Shown here piece after piece: positions 1 through 7,732 of a DNA stretch of 29,730 bases. Each line of letters begins with the position of its first letter. Position 1 is the first letter of the stretch. The translations under genes and the position numbers were made by a program. The notes below the pieces were generated by a model, which ran no database searches, had not been told where the DNA came from, and saw only the letters and a list, made by a program, of their open reading frames with translations. The stretch is from CAZNMF01 sp035547155 (GTDB lineage Bacteria > Acidobacteriota > Vicinamibacteria > Vicinamibacterales > SCN-69-37), in assembly GCA_035547155.1 (NCBI GenBank), contig DASZVJ010000175.1:1-29730 (forward strand), given 5' to 3'.

Positions 1-149
1 AGGTGGTCGGAGTGGATCTCGACAACCACCTGCTGCTCTTGCGCGGGGCCGTGCCCGGCGCGCCGGGCGGCGTGGTGACCGTGCGCCGCGCAGTGGCGCG
101 CAAGCCGGATCCGCAGCCGCAGCCCGAGAAGAAGAAGGGCACGAAGTAG
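1..149 (+). CDS. rplC: 50S ribosomal protein L3, C-terminal end (partial)
   Basis: The frame is open from the left edge of the window to a TAG at 147–149 and encodes about 48 residues. The stretch VVGVDLDNHLLLLRGAVPG followed by GGVVTVR is the conserved C-terminal end of L3, which binds 23S rRNA near the peptidyl-transferase centre. A tail rich in Pro, Gln and Lys follows (PQPQPEKKKGTK). The start lies outside the window. The rplD ATG begins 2 nt after the stop, as expected in an S10 operon. Confidence 0.93.
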   Translation, partial: VVGVDLDNHLLLLRGAVPGAPGGVVTVRRAVARKPDPQPQPEKKKGTK

Positions 150-151
150 CC

Positions 152-772
152 ATGACAGTCGATGTCGTAAACGGCGAGAACAAGAAGGTCGGGTCGGTGG
201 ATCTGAAGGACGCGGTGTTTGCCGGGCCCGTCAAGCAGGACCTGATCTGGGAATCCGTCGTGCGCGCCAACGCGGCCGAGCGCCGCGGCACGCCCATGAC
301 GAAGAACCGCGCGCTCGTCAGCGGCAGCGGCAAGAAGCCGTGGCGCCAGAAGGGCACGGGCCGCGCGCGCGTCGGCGAGATCCGGAACCCGCTGTGGCGC
401 AAGGGCGGCACGGTGTTCGGTCCGCAGCCGCGGAGCTACGAGTACGCGCTGCCGAAGAAAGTCGAGCGCGGTGCGCTCAAGGCGGCGCTGACGGCGAAGC
501 TGCAGGCCGGCCACGTGACCGTGGTCGACGAGTTGCGCGCCGACGAGATCAAGACGAAGGCCGCCGCGGCGCTGCTGAAGCGGCTCGGCGCGACGAGCCG
601 CACGCTCGTCGTCGACGTGGCGCTCGACGACAAGTTCGCCAAGTCGGCGCGCAACGTCGCCGGCGTGAGCCTGGTGGCCAGCGGGCGGCTGACGGCGCGC
701 GACGTGATGAACACGACGCGCATCATCGCCACGCGCGCGGCGCTCGAACGTCTGCAGGAGGTGTTGGGATGA
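152..772 (+). CDS. rplD: 50S ribosomal protein L4
   Basis: A 206-residue protein of usual L4 length. L4 is an early 23S rRNA-binding protein whose loop lines the exit tunnel. The tunnel-loop signature is clear at about residues 50–90: TKNRALVSGSGKKPWRQKGT, then GRARVGEIRNPLWRKGGTVFGP. In E. coli L4 also represses the S10 operon; that leader is not in this window, so such control cannot be judged. The ATG is 2 nt after rplC, and the gene's TGA overlaps the rplW ATG (ATGA), indicating translational coupling. Confidence 0.97.
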   Translation: MTVDVVNGENKKVGSVDLKDAVFAGPVKQDLIWESVVRANAAERRGTPMTKNRALVSGSGKKPWRQKGTGRARVGEIRNPLWRKGGTVFGPQPRSYEYALPKKVERGALKAALTAKLQAGHVTVVDELRADEIKTKAAAALLKRLGATSRTLVVDVALDDKFAKSARNVAGVSLVASGRLTARDVMNTTRIIATRAALERLQEVLG

Positions 773-1059
773 AGCTGACCCACGTCATCCGGCGTCCGCT
801 CATCACCGAGAAGACCACGATCGCGCGCGAGTCGTCGCTGGTCGTCGTGTTCGAGGTGGCGGCGGCCGCGACCAAGATCGATGTGAAGCACGCCGTCGAG
901 AAGCTGTTCGACACCAAAGTCGAGTCGGTGCGGACGGGAATTGTGCACGGGAAGATCAAGCGCCAGGGCCGGTTCGAAGGCCAGCGTCCGGACTGGAAGA
1001 AGGCGTGGGTCCGCCTGCGTCCCGGCGCGAAAGTGCCGGAGATCTTCGAGGGCGCGTAA
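769..1059 (+). CDS. rplW: 50S ribosomal protein L23
   Basis: A 96-residue L23, which sits at the tunnel exit and docks trigger factor and SRP. Family marks are the N-terminal HVIRRPLITEKT, the central FEVAAAATKIDVKHAVEKLF, and the basic GKIKRQGRFEGQRPDWKKAW loop. The ATG at 769 overlaps the rplD stop by 4 nt. A longer upstream open frame in the same phase is only a shadow of rplD, so the coupled ATG was chosen. Confidence 0.96.
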   Translation: MKLTHVIRRPLITEKTTIARESSLVVVFEVAAAATKIDVKHAVEKLFDTKVESVRTGIVHGKIKRQGRFEGQRPDWKKAWVRLRPGAKVPEIFEGA

Positions 1060-1075
1060 GCGCGCGAGGGGCATC

Positions 1076-1900
1076 ATGCCGATTCGTAACTACAAACCGA
1101 CGTCCGCGGGCCGGCGCTTCCAGAGCGTCCAGACGTTTGACGAGATCACGACCGATCAGCCGTACAAGCCGCTCACCGAGTCGCTCGAGCGATCGGGTGG
1201 CCGCAACAACCGCGGCGAGCTCACGTCGTGGTGGCGCGGCGGCGGCCACAAGCGCAGCTATCGCGTGATCGACTTCAAGCGCGACAAGTTCAACATTCCG
1301 GGCAAGGTCTCGACGGTCGAGTACGACCCGAACCGTTCGGCGCGCATTGCGCTCGTGACCTACGCCGACGGCGAGAAGCGGTACATCCTGCATCCGATCG
1401 GCCTGAAGGTCGGCGACGCGGTGATGTCGGGCGATGCCGTCGACATCCTGCCGGGCAACTGTCTGCCGCTGAAGAACATCCCCCTCGGCACGATGATTCA
1501 CAACGTCGAGTTGAAGCCGGGCAAGGGCGGCCAGATCGCGCGGTCGGCCGGCGCGGCGGTGCAGCTCGTCGCGAAGGAAGGCTTCTACGCGTCGGTGAAG
1601 ATGCCGTCGGGCGAGATTCGCCTGATCAACGTCGAGTGCCTGGCGACGGTCGGCCAGGTCGGCAACATCGATCACGAGAACGTGTCGATCGGCAAGGCCG
1701 GCCGCAATCGCTGGCTCGGCAAGCGGCCGCACGTGCGCGGCGTCGCGATGAACCCGGTCGATCACCCGCTCGGCGGCGGCGAAGGCAAGACGTCCGGCGG
1801 CCGGCATCCGGTGTCGCCGTGGGGCATGCCGACCAAGGGCTACACGACGCGCCGCAACAAGCGCAGCGACCGCTTCATCGTCGAGCGGCGGAAGAAGTAG
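1076..1900 (+). CDS. rplB: 50S ribosomal protein L2
   Basis: A 274-residue L2, the full family length. L2 is needed for subunit association and peptidyl transfer. It begins MPIRNYKPTSAGRRFQSVQ, carries the GGGHKRSYRVIDFKRDK block, and ends in the conserved loop VAMNPVDHPLGGGEG followed by GRHPVSPWG. His230 matches the functionally important DHP histidine. The second histidine of the common DHPHGGG motif is Leu232 here. The ATG at 1076 has GAGGGG just upstream; longer in-frame upstream starts would run into rplW. Confidence 0.97.
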   Translation: MPIRNYKPTSAGRRFQSVQTFDEITTDQPYKPLTESLERSGGRNNRGELTSWWRGGGHKRSYRVIDFKRDKFNIPGKVSTVEYDPNRSARIALVTYADGEKRYILHPIGLKVGDAVMSGDAVDILPGNCLPLKNIPLGTMIHNVELKPGKGGQIARSAGAAVQLVAKEGFYASVKMPSGEIRLINVECLATVGQVGNIDHENVSIGKAGRNRWLGKRPHVRGVAMNPVDHPLGGGEGKTSGGRHPVSPWGMPTKGYTTRRNKRSDRFIVERRKK

Positions 1901-1909
1901 AGGCAACCC

Positions 1910-2230
1910 ATGGGTAGGTCACTGAAGAAGGGTCCGTTCATCGACCTGCACCTTCTCGAGAAGGTGGAAGCGATGAATCGCGAGAGCGAGAAGAAGGTCA
2001 TCAAGACCTGGTCGCGCCGATCGACCGTGGTGCCGGAGATGGTGGGGCACACGATTGCCGTGCACAACGGCAAGAAGTTCATCCCCGTGTATCTGACGGA
2101 GAACATGGTCGGGCAGAAGCTCGGCGAGTTCGCCCCGACGCGGCTGTTCAAGGGCCACACGACGAAGGCCGAGAAGGCGGCGCAGGTCGCGGCGGCCGGC
2201 GGCCCGGCGGGCGGCAAGGGAGGCGCGTAA
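1910..2230 (+). CDS. rpsS: 30S ribosomal protein S19
   Basis: A 106-residue S19, a protein of the 30S head near the A-site finger that works with S13. Diagnostic sequence: MGRSLKKGPFIDLHLL, TWSRRSTVVPEMVGHTIAVH, and FAPTRLFKGH. After the core (about residue 90) comes an Ala/Gly-rich tail (QVAAAGGPAGGKGGA), which makes it somewhat longer than the common ~93 residues. Its TAA shares an A with the rplV ATG (TAATG). Confidence 0.97.
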   Translation: MGRSLKKGPFIDLHLLEKVEAMNRESEKKVIKTWSRRSTVVPEMVGHTIAVHNGKKFIPVYLTENMVGQKLGEFAPTRLFKGHTTKAEKAAQVAAAGGPAGGKGGA

Positions 2231-2583
2231 TGGCGGCGGGACAGGCGACCTCGAAGTACATCCGCACGTCGGCGCAGAAGGCGGGCCTCGTGCTCGATCA
2301 GATCCGCGGCGTCGATGTCGGCCGCGCGCTGGCGACGCTGCGCTTCTCGCGCAAGCTGATCGCGCGTGACGTCGAGAAGGCGCTGCGCTCGGCGATTGCC
2401 AACGCGCAGCAGAAGCCGGATTTCGGCGGCGACGTCGATCGGCTCTACGTCGCGAAGTGCTTCGCGAACCAGGGACCGAGCATGAAGCGGATCCGCCCGG
2501 CCCCGATGGGCCGCGCGTTCCGCGTCGTCAAGCGCATGGCGCACCTGACGGTCGAAGTCGCGGAACGGCCGCGGAAGAAGTAG
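2230..2583 (+). CDS. rplV: 50S ribosomal protein L22
   Basis: A 117-residue L22, which binds several 23S domains and extends a hairpin into the exit tunnel. The N-terminal SKYIRTSAQKAGLVLDQIRG and the C-terminal hairpin GPSMKRIRPAPMGRAFRVVK are typical (canonical GPxxKRxxPRAxGRA). Here the tunnel-tip residue is Met in PAPMGRA. It overlaps the rpsS stop, so it is probably translationally coupled. Confidence 0.96.
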   Translation: MAAGQATSKYIRTSAQKAGLVLDQIRGVDVGRALATLRFSRKLIARDVEKALRSAIANAQQKPDFGGDVDRLYVAKCFANQGPSMKRIRPAPMGRAFRVVKRMAHLTVEVAERPRKK

Positions 2584-2591
2584 AGGACACG

Positions 2592-3275
2592 ATGGGTCAA
2601 AAAGTTCATCCCTACGGGTTCCGTCTGGGATTCAACAAGACGTGGCGGTCGCGGTGGTTCGCCGACAAGGACTACGCGAAGCTGCTGCACGAGGACCTGA
2701 AGCTGCGGCAGGAGCTGAAGACGCGCTTCGCGCACGCGGGCGTCGCGCGTATCGACATCGAGCGCGCCGCCAACAAGCTGAAGGTGGACATCCACACGTC
2801 GCGTCCCGGCATCATCATCGGCCGCAAGGGCACCGAAGTGGATCGGCTGCGCCAGGAGCTGCAGAAGTCGACGGGCCGCGAGGTGTTCATCAACATCCTC
2901 GAGATTCAGAAGCCCGAGCTCGACGCGCAGCTGATCGGCGAGTCGGTGGCCGCGCAGCTCGAGAAGCGCGTGGCGTTCCGCCGCGCGATGCGCAAGGCCG
3001 TCGAGTCCGCGCTGCGCTTCGGCGCGCGCGGCATCAAGGTGCGCGTGTCCGGCCGGCTGAACGGCGCCGAGATCGCGCGGTCGGAGTGGTATCTGCACGG
3101 CCAGCTGCCGCTGCAGACGCTGCGCGCCGACATCGACTACGGCTTCGCGCAGGCGTTCACGACCTACGGCGCGATTGGCGTGAAGGTGTGGCTCTACAAG
3201 GGCGAGCGCCTGTCGCCGCGCGTCGGCCGCGACGAGGAATATCGTCAGCCGCGGCGGGCGGGGGGACGGGGATAG
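2592..3275 (+). CDS. rpsC: 30S ribosomal protein S3
   Basis: A 227-residue S3, part of the mRNA entry channel. It begins MGQKVHPYGFRLGFNKTWRS. The KH domain carries SRPGIIIGRKGTEVDRLRQE (about residues 72–91), and the C-terminal domain has RVSGRLNGAEIARSEW and GAIGVKVWLYKGE. The ATG at 2592 follows GAGGACACG. The tail is short and basic (RAGGRG). A palindromic repeat separates its stop from rplP by 100 nt, an unusually large gap for this operon. Confidence 0.96.
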   Translation: MGQKVHPYGFRLGFNKTWRSRWFADKDYAKLLHEDLKLRQELKTRFAHAGVARIDIERAANKLKVDIHTSRPGIIIGRKGTEVDRLRQELQKSTGREVFINILEIQKPELDAQLIGESVAAQLEKRVAFRRAMRKAVESALRFGARGIKVRVSGRLNGAEIARSEWYLHGQLPLQTLRADIDYGFAQAFTTYGAIGVKVWLYKGERLSPRVGRDEEYRQPRRAGGRG

Positions 3276-3285
3276 GGACCGCCAA

Positions 3286-3351
3286 CCGTAGGGGCCGGCC
3301 TTGTGCCGGCCCGGACCGCGGTCAGGGCGGACACGAGGTCCGCCCCTACGG
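3286..3351. repeat. GTAGGGGC...GCCCCTAC palindromic repeat, copy 1
   Basis: An inverted-repeat element in the rpsC–rplP gap. The outer arms ACCGTAGGGGC and GCCCCTACGGT pair exactly. Inside lie two imperfect sub-palindromes, GGCCGGCCTTGTGCCGGCC and GGCGGACACGAGGTCCGCC. It resembles the elements at 17832–17892 and 21766–21884. It can form a large GC-rich hairpin within the operon mRNA but has no U-tract, so it is not an obvious terminator. Confidence 0.85.
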
Positions 3352-3375
3352 TGAAGGGTAACGAGGATTGTCACC

Positions 3376-3801
3376 ATGTTGATGCCGAAGAAGGTCAAGT
3401 ACCGCAAGCAGCAGCGCGGACGGATGCGCGGGCTGGCGTGGCGCGGGTCGTCGGTGGCGTTCGGGGACTACGGGCTGATGTCGCTCGAGCCCTGCTGGCT
3501 GACGGACCGGCAGATCGAAGCCGCGCGCGTCGCGTTGACGCGCGGCATCAAGCGCGGCGGCAAGGTGTGGATTCGCGTGTTCCCGGACAAGCCGGTGACC
3601 AAGAAGCCGCAGGAGACGCGCATGGGCAAGGGCAAGGGCGCGCCGGAAGGCTGGGTCGCGGTGATCAAGCCGGGGCGCATCCTGTTCGAGATGGAAGGCG
3701 TGTCGGCGGTCGAGGCGCGCGCCGCGATGCGGCTGGCCGCGGCCAAGCTGCCGATGAAGACGCGCTTCGCCACGCGCTTCGCCGAGGAGAAGGTGTCATG
3801 A
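3376..3801 (+). CDS. rplP: 50S ribosomal protein L16
   Basis: A 141-residue L16 that contacts A-site tRNA and organises the peptidyl-transferase centre. Hallmarks are MLMPKKVKYRKQQRGRMRG at the start, the GGKVWIRVFPDKPVTKKPQETRMGKGKG block, and a C-terminal KTRFATRF. ATG 3376 is preferred over 3382 because homologues begin with MLxPK. Its TGA overlaps the rpmC ATG. Confidence 0.96.
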   Translation: MLMPKKVKYRKQQRGRMRGLAWRGSSVAFGDYGLMSLEPCWLTDRQIEAARVALTRGIKRGGKVWIRVFPDKPVTKKPQETRMGKGKGAPEGWVAVIKPGRILFEMEGVSAVEARAAMRLAAAKLPMKTRFATRFAEEKVS

Positions 3802-4004
3802 AGGTGGGCGAGCTGTTGTCGGAGCTGCGCGGCCTGTCGGTGGACGAGCTGGGCCAGCGCGCGAAGGATCTCGACGATCAGGTGTTCCGGCTGCGGTTGC
3901 AGCGGTCGATGGGCCAGGCCGAGTCGGGCAACAAGATCCGGCCGTTGCGCAAGGAGCTGGCGCGTATCCAGACCGTGTTGCGGGAGAAGGGCGTCAGGGG
4001 CTAG
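3798..4004 (+). CDS. rpmC: 50S ribosomal protein L29
   Basis: A 68-residue L29, a small two-helix protein next to L23 at the tunnel exit. The sequence MKVGELLSELRGLSVDELGQ and the core RLQRSMGQAESGNKIRPLRKE followed by LARIQTVLREK match the family (canonical NxxRIRxVRRxIARIxTVLRE). The ATGA overlap with rplP suggests coupled translation. Confidence 0.94.
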   Translation: MKVGELLSELRGLSVDELGQRAKDLDDQVFRLRLQRSMGQAESGNKIRPLRKELARIQTVLREKGVRG

Positions 4005-4006
4005 CG

Positions 4007-4258
4007 ATGGCGAAAGCAGAGATTATCGGCACGGTCGTCAGCAACAAGATGGCCAAGAGCGTGGTCGTCACGATCGAGCGCCAGGTGCGCGACGACGTCT
4101 ACGGCAAGCTGCAGCGGCTCACGTCGCGCTTCATGGCGCACGACGAGCAGAACGACGCGAAGGTCGGTGACCGCGTGGCGCTCGTGCCGTCGCGGCCGCT
4201 GTCGCGCCGCAAGCGCTGGGTCGTCACGCGCATCGTCCAGCGGGCGAAGGGAGTCTAG
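4007..4258 (+). CDS. rpsQ: 30S ribosomal protein S17
   Basis: An 83-residue S17, an OB-fold primary 16S rRNA-binding protein. IIGTVVSNKMAKSVVVTIER, the HDEQNDAKVGDRVALVPSRP segment and SRRKRWVVTRIVQRAKG are family signatures. ATG is 2 nt after the rpmC stop. Confidence 0.96.
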   Translation: MAKAEIIGTVVSNKMAKSVVVTIERQVRDDVYGKLQRLTSRFMAHDEQNDAKVGDRVALVPSRPLSRRKRWVVTRIVQRAKGV

Positions 4259-4260
4259 TC

Positions 4261-4629
4261 ATGGTGCAGATGCGTTCGATTCTCGACGTGGCGGACAACT
4301 CCGGCGCGCGCAAGATCGCCGTCATCAACCCGATCGGCGGATCGGCCGGCCGGTACGCGCGCATCGGCGACATCGTGACCGCGTCGGTGAAGGAAGCGAC
4401 GCCGGACGGCACGGTGAAAAAGGGCCAGGTCGTCAAGGCGGTGATCGTGCGCACGCGCAAGGAGCTGCGCCGCCGGGACGGCTCGTACATCCGCTTCGAC
4501 CGCAATGCGGCCGTGCTCATCAACAACGAAGGCGAGCCGATCGGGACCCGCGTGTTCGGGCCCGTGTCGCGCGAGCTGCGCGAGCGGCGGTTTATGAAGA
4601 TCATCTCGCTCGCGCCGGAGGTGCTCTAG
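4261..4629 (+). CDS. rplN: 50S ribosomal protein L14
   Basis: A 122-residue L14 of canonical length, forming part of bridge B8 and the site bound by RsfS and IF-6-type factors. It begins MVQMRSILDVADNSGARKIA and ends with GTRVFGPVSRELRERRFMKI, both highly conserved. It starts 2 nt after the rpsQ stop. Confidence 0.97.
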   Translation: MVQMRSILDVADNSGARKIAVINPIGGSAGRYARIGDIVTASVKEATPDGTVKKGQVVKAVIVRTRKELRRRDGSYIRFDRNAAVLINNEGEPIGTRVFGPVSRELRERRFMKIISLAPEVL

Positions 4630-4631
4630 TC

Positions 4632-4967
4632 ATGGCTCGGCTCGTGGCTCCGGCTATCAGGAAGAACGACAACGTCATCGTCACGACGGGCCGCGATCGC
4701 GGCAAGCGCGGCCGCGTGCTGCGCGTGCTGCCCGAGCAGGGCCGCGTGATCGTCGAGGGCGTGAATTTCATCAAGCGCCATACGCGCGCCAACCCGCAGA
4801 AGAACGTGCAGGGCGGGATCATCGAGCGCGAGGCGGCCGTGCATGCGTCGAACGTGCAGCTCGTCTGCCCGGAGTGCGGCGCGAGGACGCGCATCGGGAG
4901 CCGCCGGCTCGACGATGGCCGCCGGGTGCGCTACTGCGTGAAGTGCAAGGGAGCGGTGGACAAATGA
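4632..4967 (+). CDS. rplX: 50S ribosomal protein L24
   Basis: A 111-residue L24, an assembly initiator at the tunnel exit. The N-terminal KOW motif is at about residues 11–38 (NDNVIVTTGRDRGKRGRVLR). The C-terminal half has two Cys pairs (CPEC and CVKC), the zinc-ribbon-like form found in many bacteria. ATG 4632 is 2 nt after rplN. The TGA overlaps the rplE ATG by 4 nt. Confidence 0.95.
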   Translation: MARLVAPAIRKNDNVIVTTGRDRGKRGRVLRVLPEQGRVIVEGVNFIKRHTRANPQKNVQGGIIEREAAVHASNVQLVCPECGARTRIGSRRLDDGRRVRYCVKCKGAVDK

Positions 4968-5506
4968 ATCGCCTGAAGGATCGCTACGTCGCCGACGTCG
5001 TGCCGGCGCTCCGCAAGGAGTTCGGCTACACGAACGTGATGGCCGTGCCCAAGATCACGAAGGTGGTCGTCAACATGGGCCTCGGCGAAGGGACGCAGAA
5101 CGCGAAGATCGTCGAGACGGGCGCCGAGGAGCTCGGCAAGATCACGGGCCAGAAGGCGGCCGTCACGCGCGCCACCAAGTCGATCGCGCAGTTCAAGGTG
5201 CGCAAGGGCATGCCGATCGGCGCGATGGTGACGCTGCGCGGCGAGCGGATGTACGAGTTCCTGGACCGGCTGATCTCGATCGCGCTGCCGCGCGTGCGCG
5301 ACTTCCGCGGTGTGTCGGCGCGCGGCTTCGACGGCCGCGGCAACTACACGCTCGGCCTCCGCGATCAGCTGATGTTCCCGGAGATCGACTATCTGAAGGT
5401 GGACAAGTCCCGCGGCATGAACATCTCGGTCGTGACGACCGCGAAGACCGATGAGGAAGCGCGGCGCCTGCTGCAGCTCATCGGGATGCCGTTCCGACAG
5501 AACTAG
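4964..5506 (+). CDS. rplE: 50S ribosomal protein L5
   Basis: A 180-residue L5 of canonical length. L5 binds 5S rRNA and P-site tRNA in the central protuberance. Signatures are KITKVVVNMGLGEG, TGQKAAVTRATKSIAQFKVR, LPRVRDFRGVSARGFDGRGN and the C-terminal SVVTTAKTDEEARRLLQLIG. The start overlaps the rplX stop. Confidence 0.97.
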   Translation: MNRLKDRYVADVVPALRKEFGYTNVMAVPKITKVVVNMGLGEGTQNAKIVETGAEELGKITGQKAAVTRATKSIAQFKVRKGMPIGAMVTLRGERMYEFLDRLISIALPRVRDFRGVSARGFDGRGNYTLGLRDQLMFPEIDYLKVDKSRGMNISVVTTAKTDEEARRLLQLIGMPFRQN

Positions 5507-5514
5507 GATCAACG

Positions 5515-5703
5515 ATGGCGACGACCGCAAAGACCGTCAAGGACCTGGACAAGAAGCCGAAGTACGCGATCCGCCGGCGCAACCGCTGCCGCAAGTGCGG
5601 CCGTCCGCGCGCGTATCTCCGGAAGTTCGCGCTCTGCCGTCTGTGCTTCCGCGAGCTCGCGCTGCGCGGAGAAGTCGCCGGCGTGATCAAGAGCAGCTGG
5701 TAG
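5515..5703 (+). CDS. rpsN: 30S ribosomal protein S14, zinc-binding (type Z)
   Basis: A 62-residue S14 of the short C+ type, with Zn-ligating pairs CRKC and CRLC in NRCRKCGRPRAYLRKFALCR followed by LCFRELAL. It lies in the 30S head near S3 and S10. Type Z S14 tends to occur in lineages that do not use the zinc-free ~100-residue form. The zinc dependence is inferred from the motif. Confidence 0.95.
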   Translation: MATTAKTVKDLDKKPKYAIRRRNRCRKCGRPRAYLRKFALCRLCFRELALRGEVAGVIKSSW

Positions 5704-5744
5704 CAACGTTGGCCGTCAAGAGATAGCACGCAGAGGACGCAGTT

Positions 5745-6143
5745 ATGACCGATCCGATCGCAGACATGCTCACGCGGATTCGCAACGCGGTGCACGCGCG
5801 CCATCAGCGCGTCGACATCCCCGCGTCGCGGTTCAAGGCGGAGGTGGCGCGCATCCTGGCGCAGGAAGGCTACGTCGGACAGGTGACCGAGGTCGCCGCG
5901 ACCGACGAGGCGCCCGCCGTGATTCGCATCGCGTTGAAGTACGGCCCGCGCGGCGAGAACGTGATTTCCGGGCTCCAGCGCGTGAGCCGGCCTGGCCGGC
6001 GCGCCTATGTCAGCCGCGAGGACGTCCCGAAGGTGATGGGCGGCCTCGGCACGGCCATCCTGACGACCTCGCGCGGCGTGATGACCGGCCGCGACGCGGA
6101 GAAGGCCGGCGTTGGCGGCGAAGTGCTCTGCAACATCTGGTGA
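5745..6143 (+). CDS. rpsH: 30S ribosomal protein S8
   Basis: A 132-residue S8, a central-domain 16S binder. It starts MTDPIADMLTRIRNAVHARH, has GLQRVSRPGRRAYVSREDVP in the middle, and ends with the highly conserved ILTTSRGVMTGRDAEKAGVG followed by GEVLCNIW. In E. coli S8 represses the spc operon; no equivalent operator was recognised here. Confidence 0.97.
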   Translation: MTDPIADMLTRIRNAVHARHQRVDIPASRFKAEVARILAQEGYVGQVTEVAATDEAPAVIRIALKYGPRGENVISGLQRVSRPGRRAYVSREDVPKVMGGLGTAILTTSRGVMTGRDAEKAGVGGEVLCNIW

Positions 6144-6150
6144 GGGGACG

Positions 6151-6687
6151 ATGTCTCGTATTGGCAAAAAACCGATTGCGGTCCCGAAGGGCGTCACCGT
6201 CACGGTCCAGCCCGGCGCCGTCGAGGTCAAGGGGCCGAAGGGCACGCTGAAACAGCGCGTGCCGCCGGGCATCCTGTTCGAGGTCAAGGACGCGCAGCTC
6301 GTCGCGAAGACGGAGCGCGCCGATCCGGAGCTCGGCAAGTTCCACGGCCTGGCGCGCAGCCTGATGGCCAACGCCGTCGAGGGCGTGACCAACGGCTTCA
6401 AGCGTGAGCTCGATATCGTCGGCGTCGGCTACCGCGCGGAAGTGAAGGGCAAGCAGGTCGTCTTCGCGCTGGGCTACTCGCATCCGGTCGTGTTCGACAT
6501 CCCGGCCGGCATCGACGTCACGATCGACAAGCAGACGCACGTCACGGTGACGGGCATCGATCGCCAGCTCGTCGGCCAGGTGGCCGCGAACATCCGTGGC
6601 TTCCGCAAGCCGGATCCGTACAAGCAGAAGGGCGTGCGGTACACGGGCGAAGTGCTGAAGAAGAAGGTCGGCAAGACCGGAGCGTAG
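6151..6687 (+). CDS. rplF: 50S ribosomal protein L6
   Basis: A 178-residue L6 with two L6 domains, located near the sarcin–ricin loop where elongation factors bind. It starts MSRIGKKPIAVPKGVTVTVQ and carries the L6 signature RGFRKPDPYKQKGVRYTGE near the C terminus (about residues 150–168). ATG 6151 is 7 nt after the rpsH stop with GAGGGG as ribosome-binding site. Confidence 0.97.
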   Translation: MSRIGKKPIAVPKGVTVTVQPGAVEVKGPKGTLKQRVPPGILFEVKDAQLVAKTERADPELGKFHGLARSLMANAVEGVTNGFKRELDIVGVGYRAEVKGKQVVFALGYSHPVVFDIPAGIDVTIDKQTHVTVTGIDRQLVGQVAANIRGFRKPDPYKQKGVRYTGEVLKKKVGKTGA

Positions 6688-6697
6688 GACAACGGCC

Positions 6698-7072
6698 ATG
6701 AAGATTCGGACGAAGAAGGATCGACGCGATCGGATTCGGTTGCGGCAGCGCAAGCGGATTCACGGGACGGCCGAGCGGCCGCGGCTGGCGGTGTTCCGGT
6801 CGGTCGGGCACATCTACGCGCAGGTGATCGACGACATGGCCGGCCATACGCTGGTGTCGGCGTCGAGCACGGAGCCGTCGTTGAAGAAGGTGTTCACCGA
6901 CAAGACGCGCGGCGGCAATTTGGCTGGCGCGACGGCGCTCGGACAGGTCGTCGCCGAGCGACTGCAGGCTAAGGGCATCACGAAGGTCGTGTTCGATCGC
7001 GGCGGCAATCTGTATCACGGCCGCGTGCGTGCGGTCGCCGACGCGGCGCGGAAAGCCGGACTGGAATTCTAG
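6698..7072 (+). CDS. rplR: 50S ribosomal protein L18
   Basis: A 124-residue L18, which binds 5S rRNA with L5 and L25. The basic N terminus (KKDRRDRIRLRQRKRIHGTA), the ERPRLAVFRSVGHIYAQVID core and the C-terminal FDRGGNLYHGRVRAVADAAR followed by KAGLEF are all typical. It lies 10 nt after rplF. Confidence 0.97.
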   Translation: MKIRTKKDRRDRIRLRQRKRIHGTAERPRLAVFRSVGHIYAQVIDDMAGHTLVSASSTEPSLKKVFTDKTRGGNLAGATALGQVVAERLQAKGITKVVFDRGGNLYHGRVRAVADAARKAGLEF

Positions 7073-7079
7073 AGGATAT

Positions 7080-7610
7080 ATGGCGCACTCTCGCGAGAAG
7101 ATCGACCCGTCGGAGCTCGAGCTCAAGGACACGGTCGTCAACATCAGCCGCGTCACGAAGGTCGTCAAGGGCGGCAAGAATCTGAGCTTCAGCGCGCTCG
7201 TGGTGATCGGCGATGGCCACGGCGTCGTGGGCTTCGGCATCGGCAAGGCGAAGGAAGTCCCGTCGGCCATCAAGAAGGCGATCGAGGCCGCGAAGAAGGC
7301 GCTCATCCGCGTTCCGATGGCGGGCACGACGATTCCGCACCCGGTGCTGGGCCAGTTCGGCGCGGGCGCGGTGCTGCTGAAGCCGGCGCCGGACGGCACC
7401 GGCATCATCGCCGGCGGCGCGGTGCGCGCCGTCGTCGAATCGGCCGGCGTCAACAACGTGCTGACGAAGTCGCTCGGATCGGCGAACCCGCACAACGTCG
7501 TGCGCGCGACGTTCACGGCGCTCGAGCTGCTGCGCGATCCCTCGTCGGTGGCGCGGCTGCGCGGCAAGGACGTCGAAGATCTCGTGGGCGCGGCGCCGGC
7601 CGGACACTGA
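7080..7610 (+). CDS. rpsE: 30S ribosomal protein S5
   Basis: A 176-residue S5, part of the mRNA entry helicase site and the 30S fidelity centre. It has VVNISRVTKVVKGGKNLSFS, the double-stranded-RNA-binding core GIGKAKEVPSAIKKAIEAAK, and GIIAGGAVRAVVESAGVNNV then LTKSLGSANPHNVVRAT. ATG 7080 follows AGAGGATAT by a few nt; an earlier in-frame start lies inside rplR and lacks family similarity. Confidence 0.97.
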   Translation: MAHSREKIDPSELELKDTVVNISRVTKVVKGGKNLSFSALVVIGDGHGVVGFGIGKAKEVPSAIKKAIEAAKKALIRVPMAGTTIPHPVLGQFGAGAVLLKPAPDGTGIIAGGAVRAVVESAGVNNVLTKSLGSANPHNVVRATFTALELLRDPSSVARLRGKDVEDLVGAAPAGH

Positions 7611-7613
7611 CGG

Positions 7614-7723
7614 AACTGTGAACTTCGAACGTGGAACGCTCGCTGAGTGCGAAGGGCAATGAAAACCGTTGGCAGGCGCAGCCGGTTCCTGTATTCGAAG
7701 TTCTAAGTTCGAAGTTCTAAGTT
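7614..7723. repeat. GTTCNAA heptamer inverted repeat, copy 1
   Basis: This element fills the rpsE–rpmD gap. The left arm (7614–7635) contains GTGAACTTCGAACGTGGAAC. The right arm (7694–7723) is a run of 7-nt units, GTTCTAA GTTCGAA GTTCTAA GTT. The right arm is close to the reverse complement of the left, so the transcript can fold with the 7636–7693 core looped out. Similar pairs lie at 11645–11741, 12619–12692 and 14396–14518. Confidence 0.85.
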
Positions 7724-7732
7724 GAGATGGTC

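Noticed and set aside
7614..7723. Heptamer repeats considered as a CRISPR array
   Set aside because: Units are 7 nt without unique spacers of constant length, arms are inverted, and no cas gene is near.
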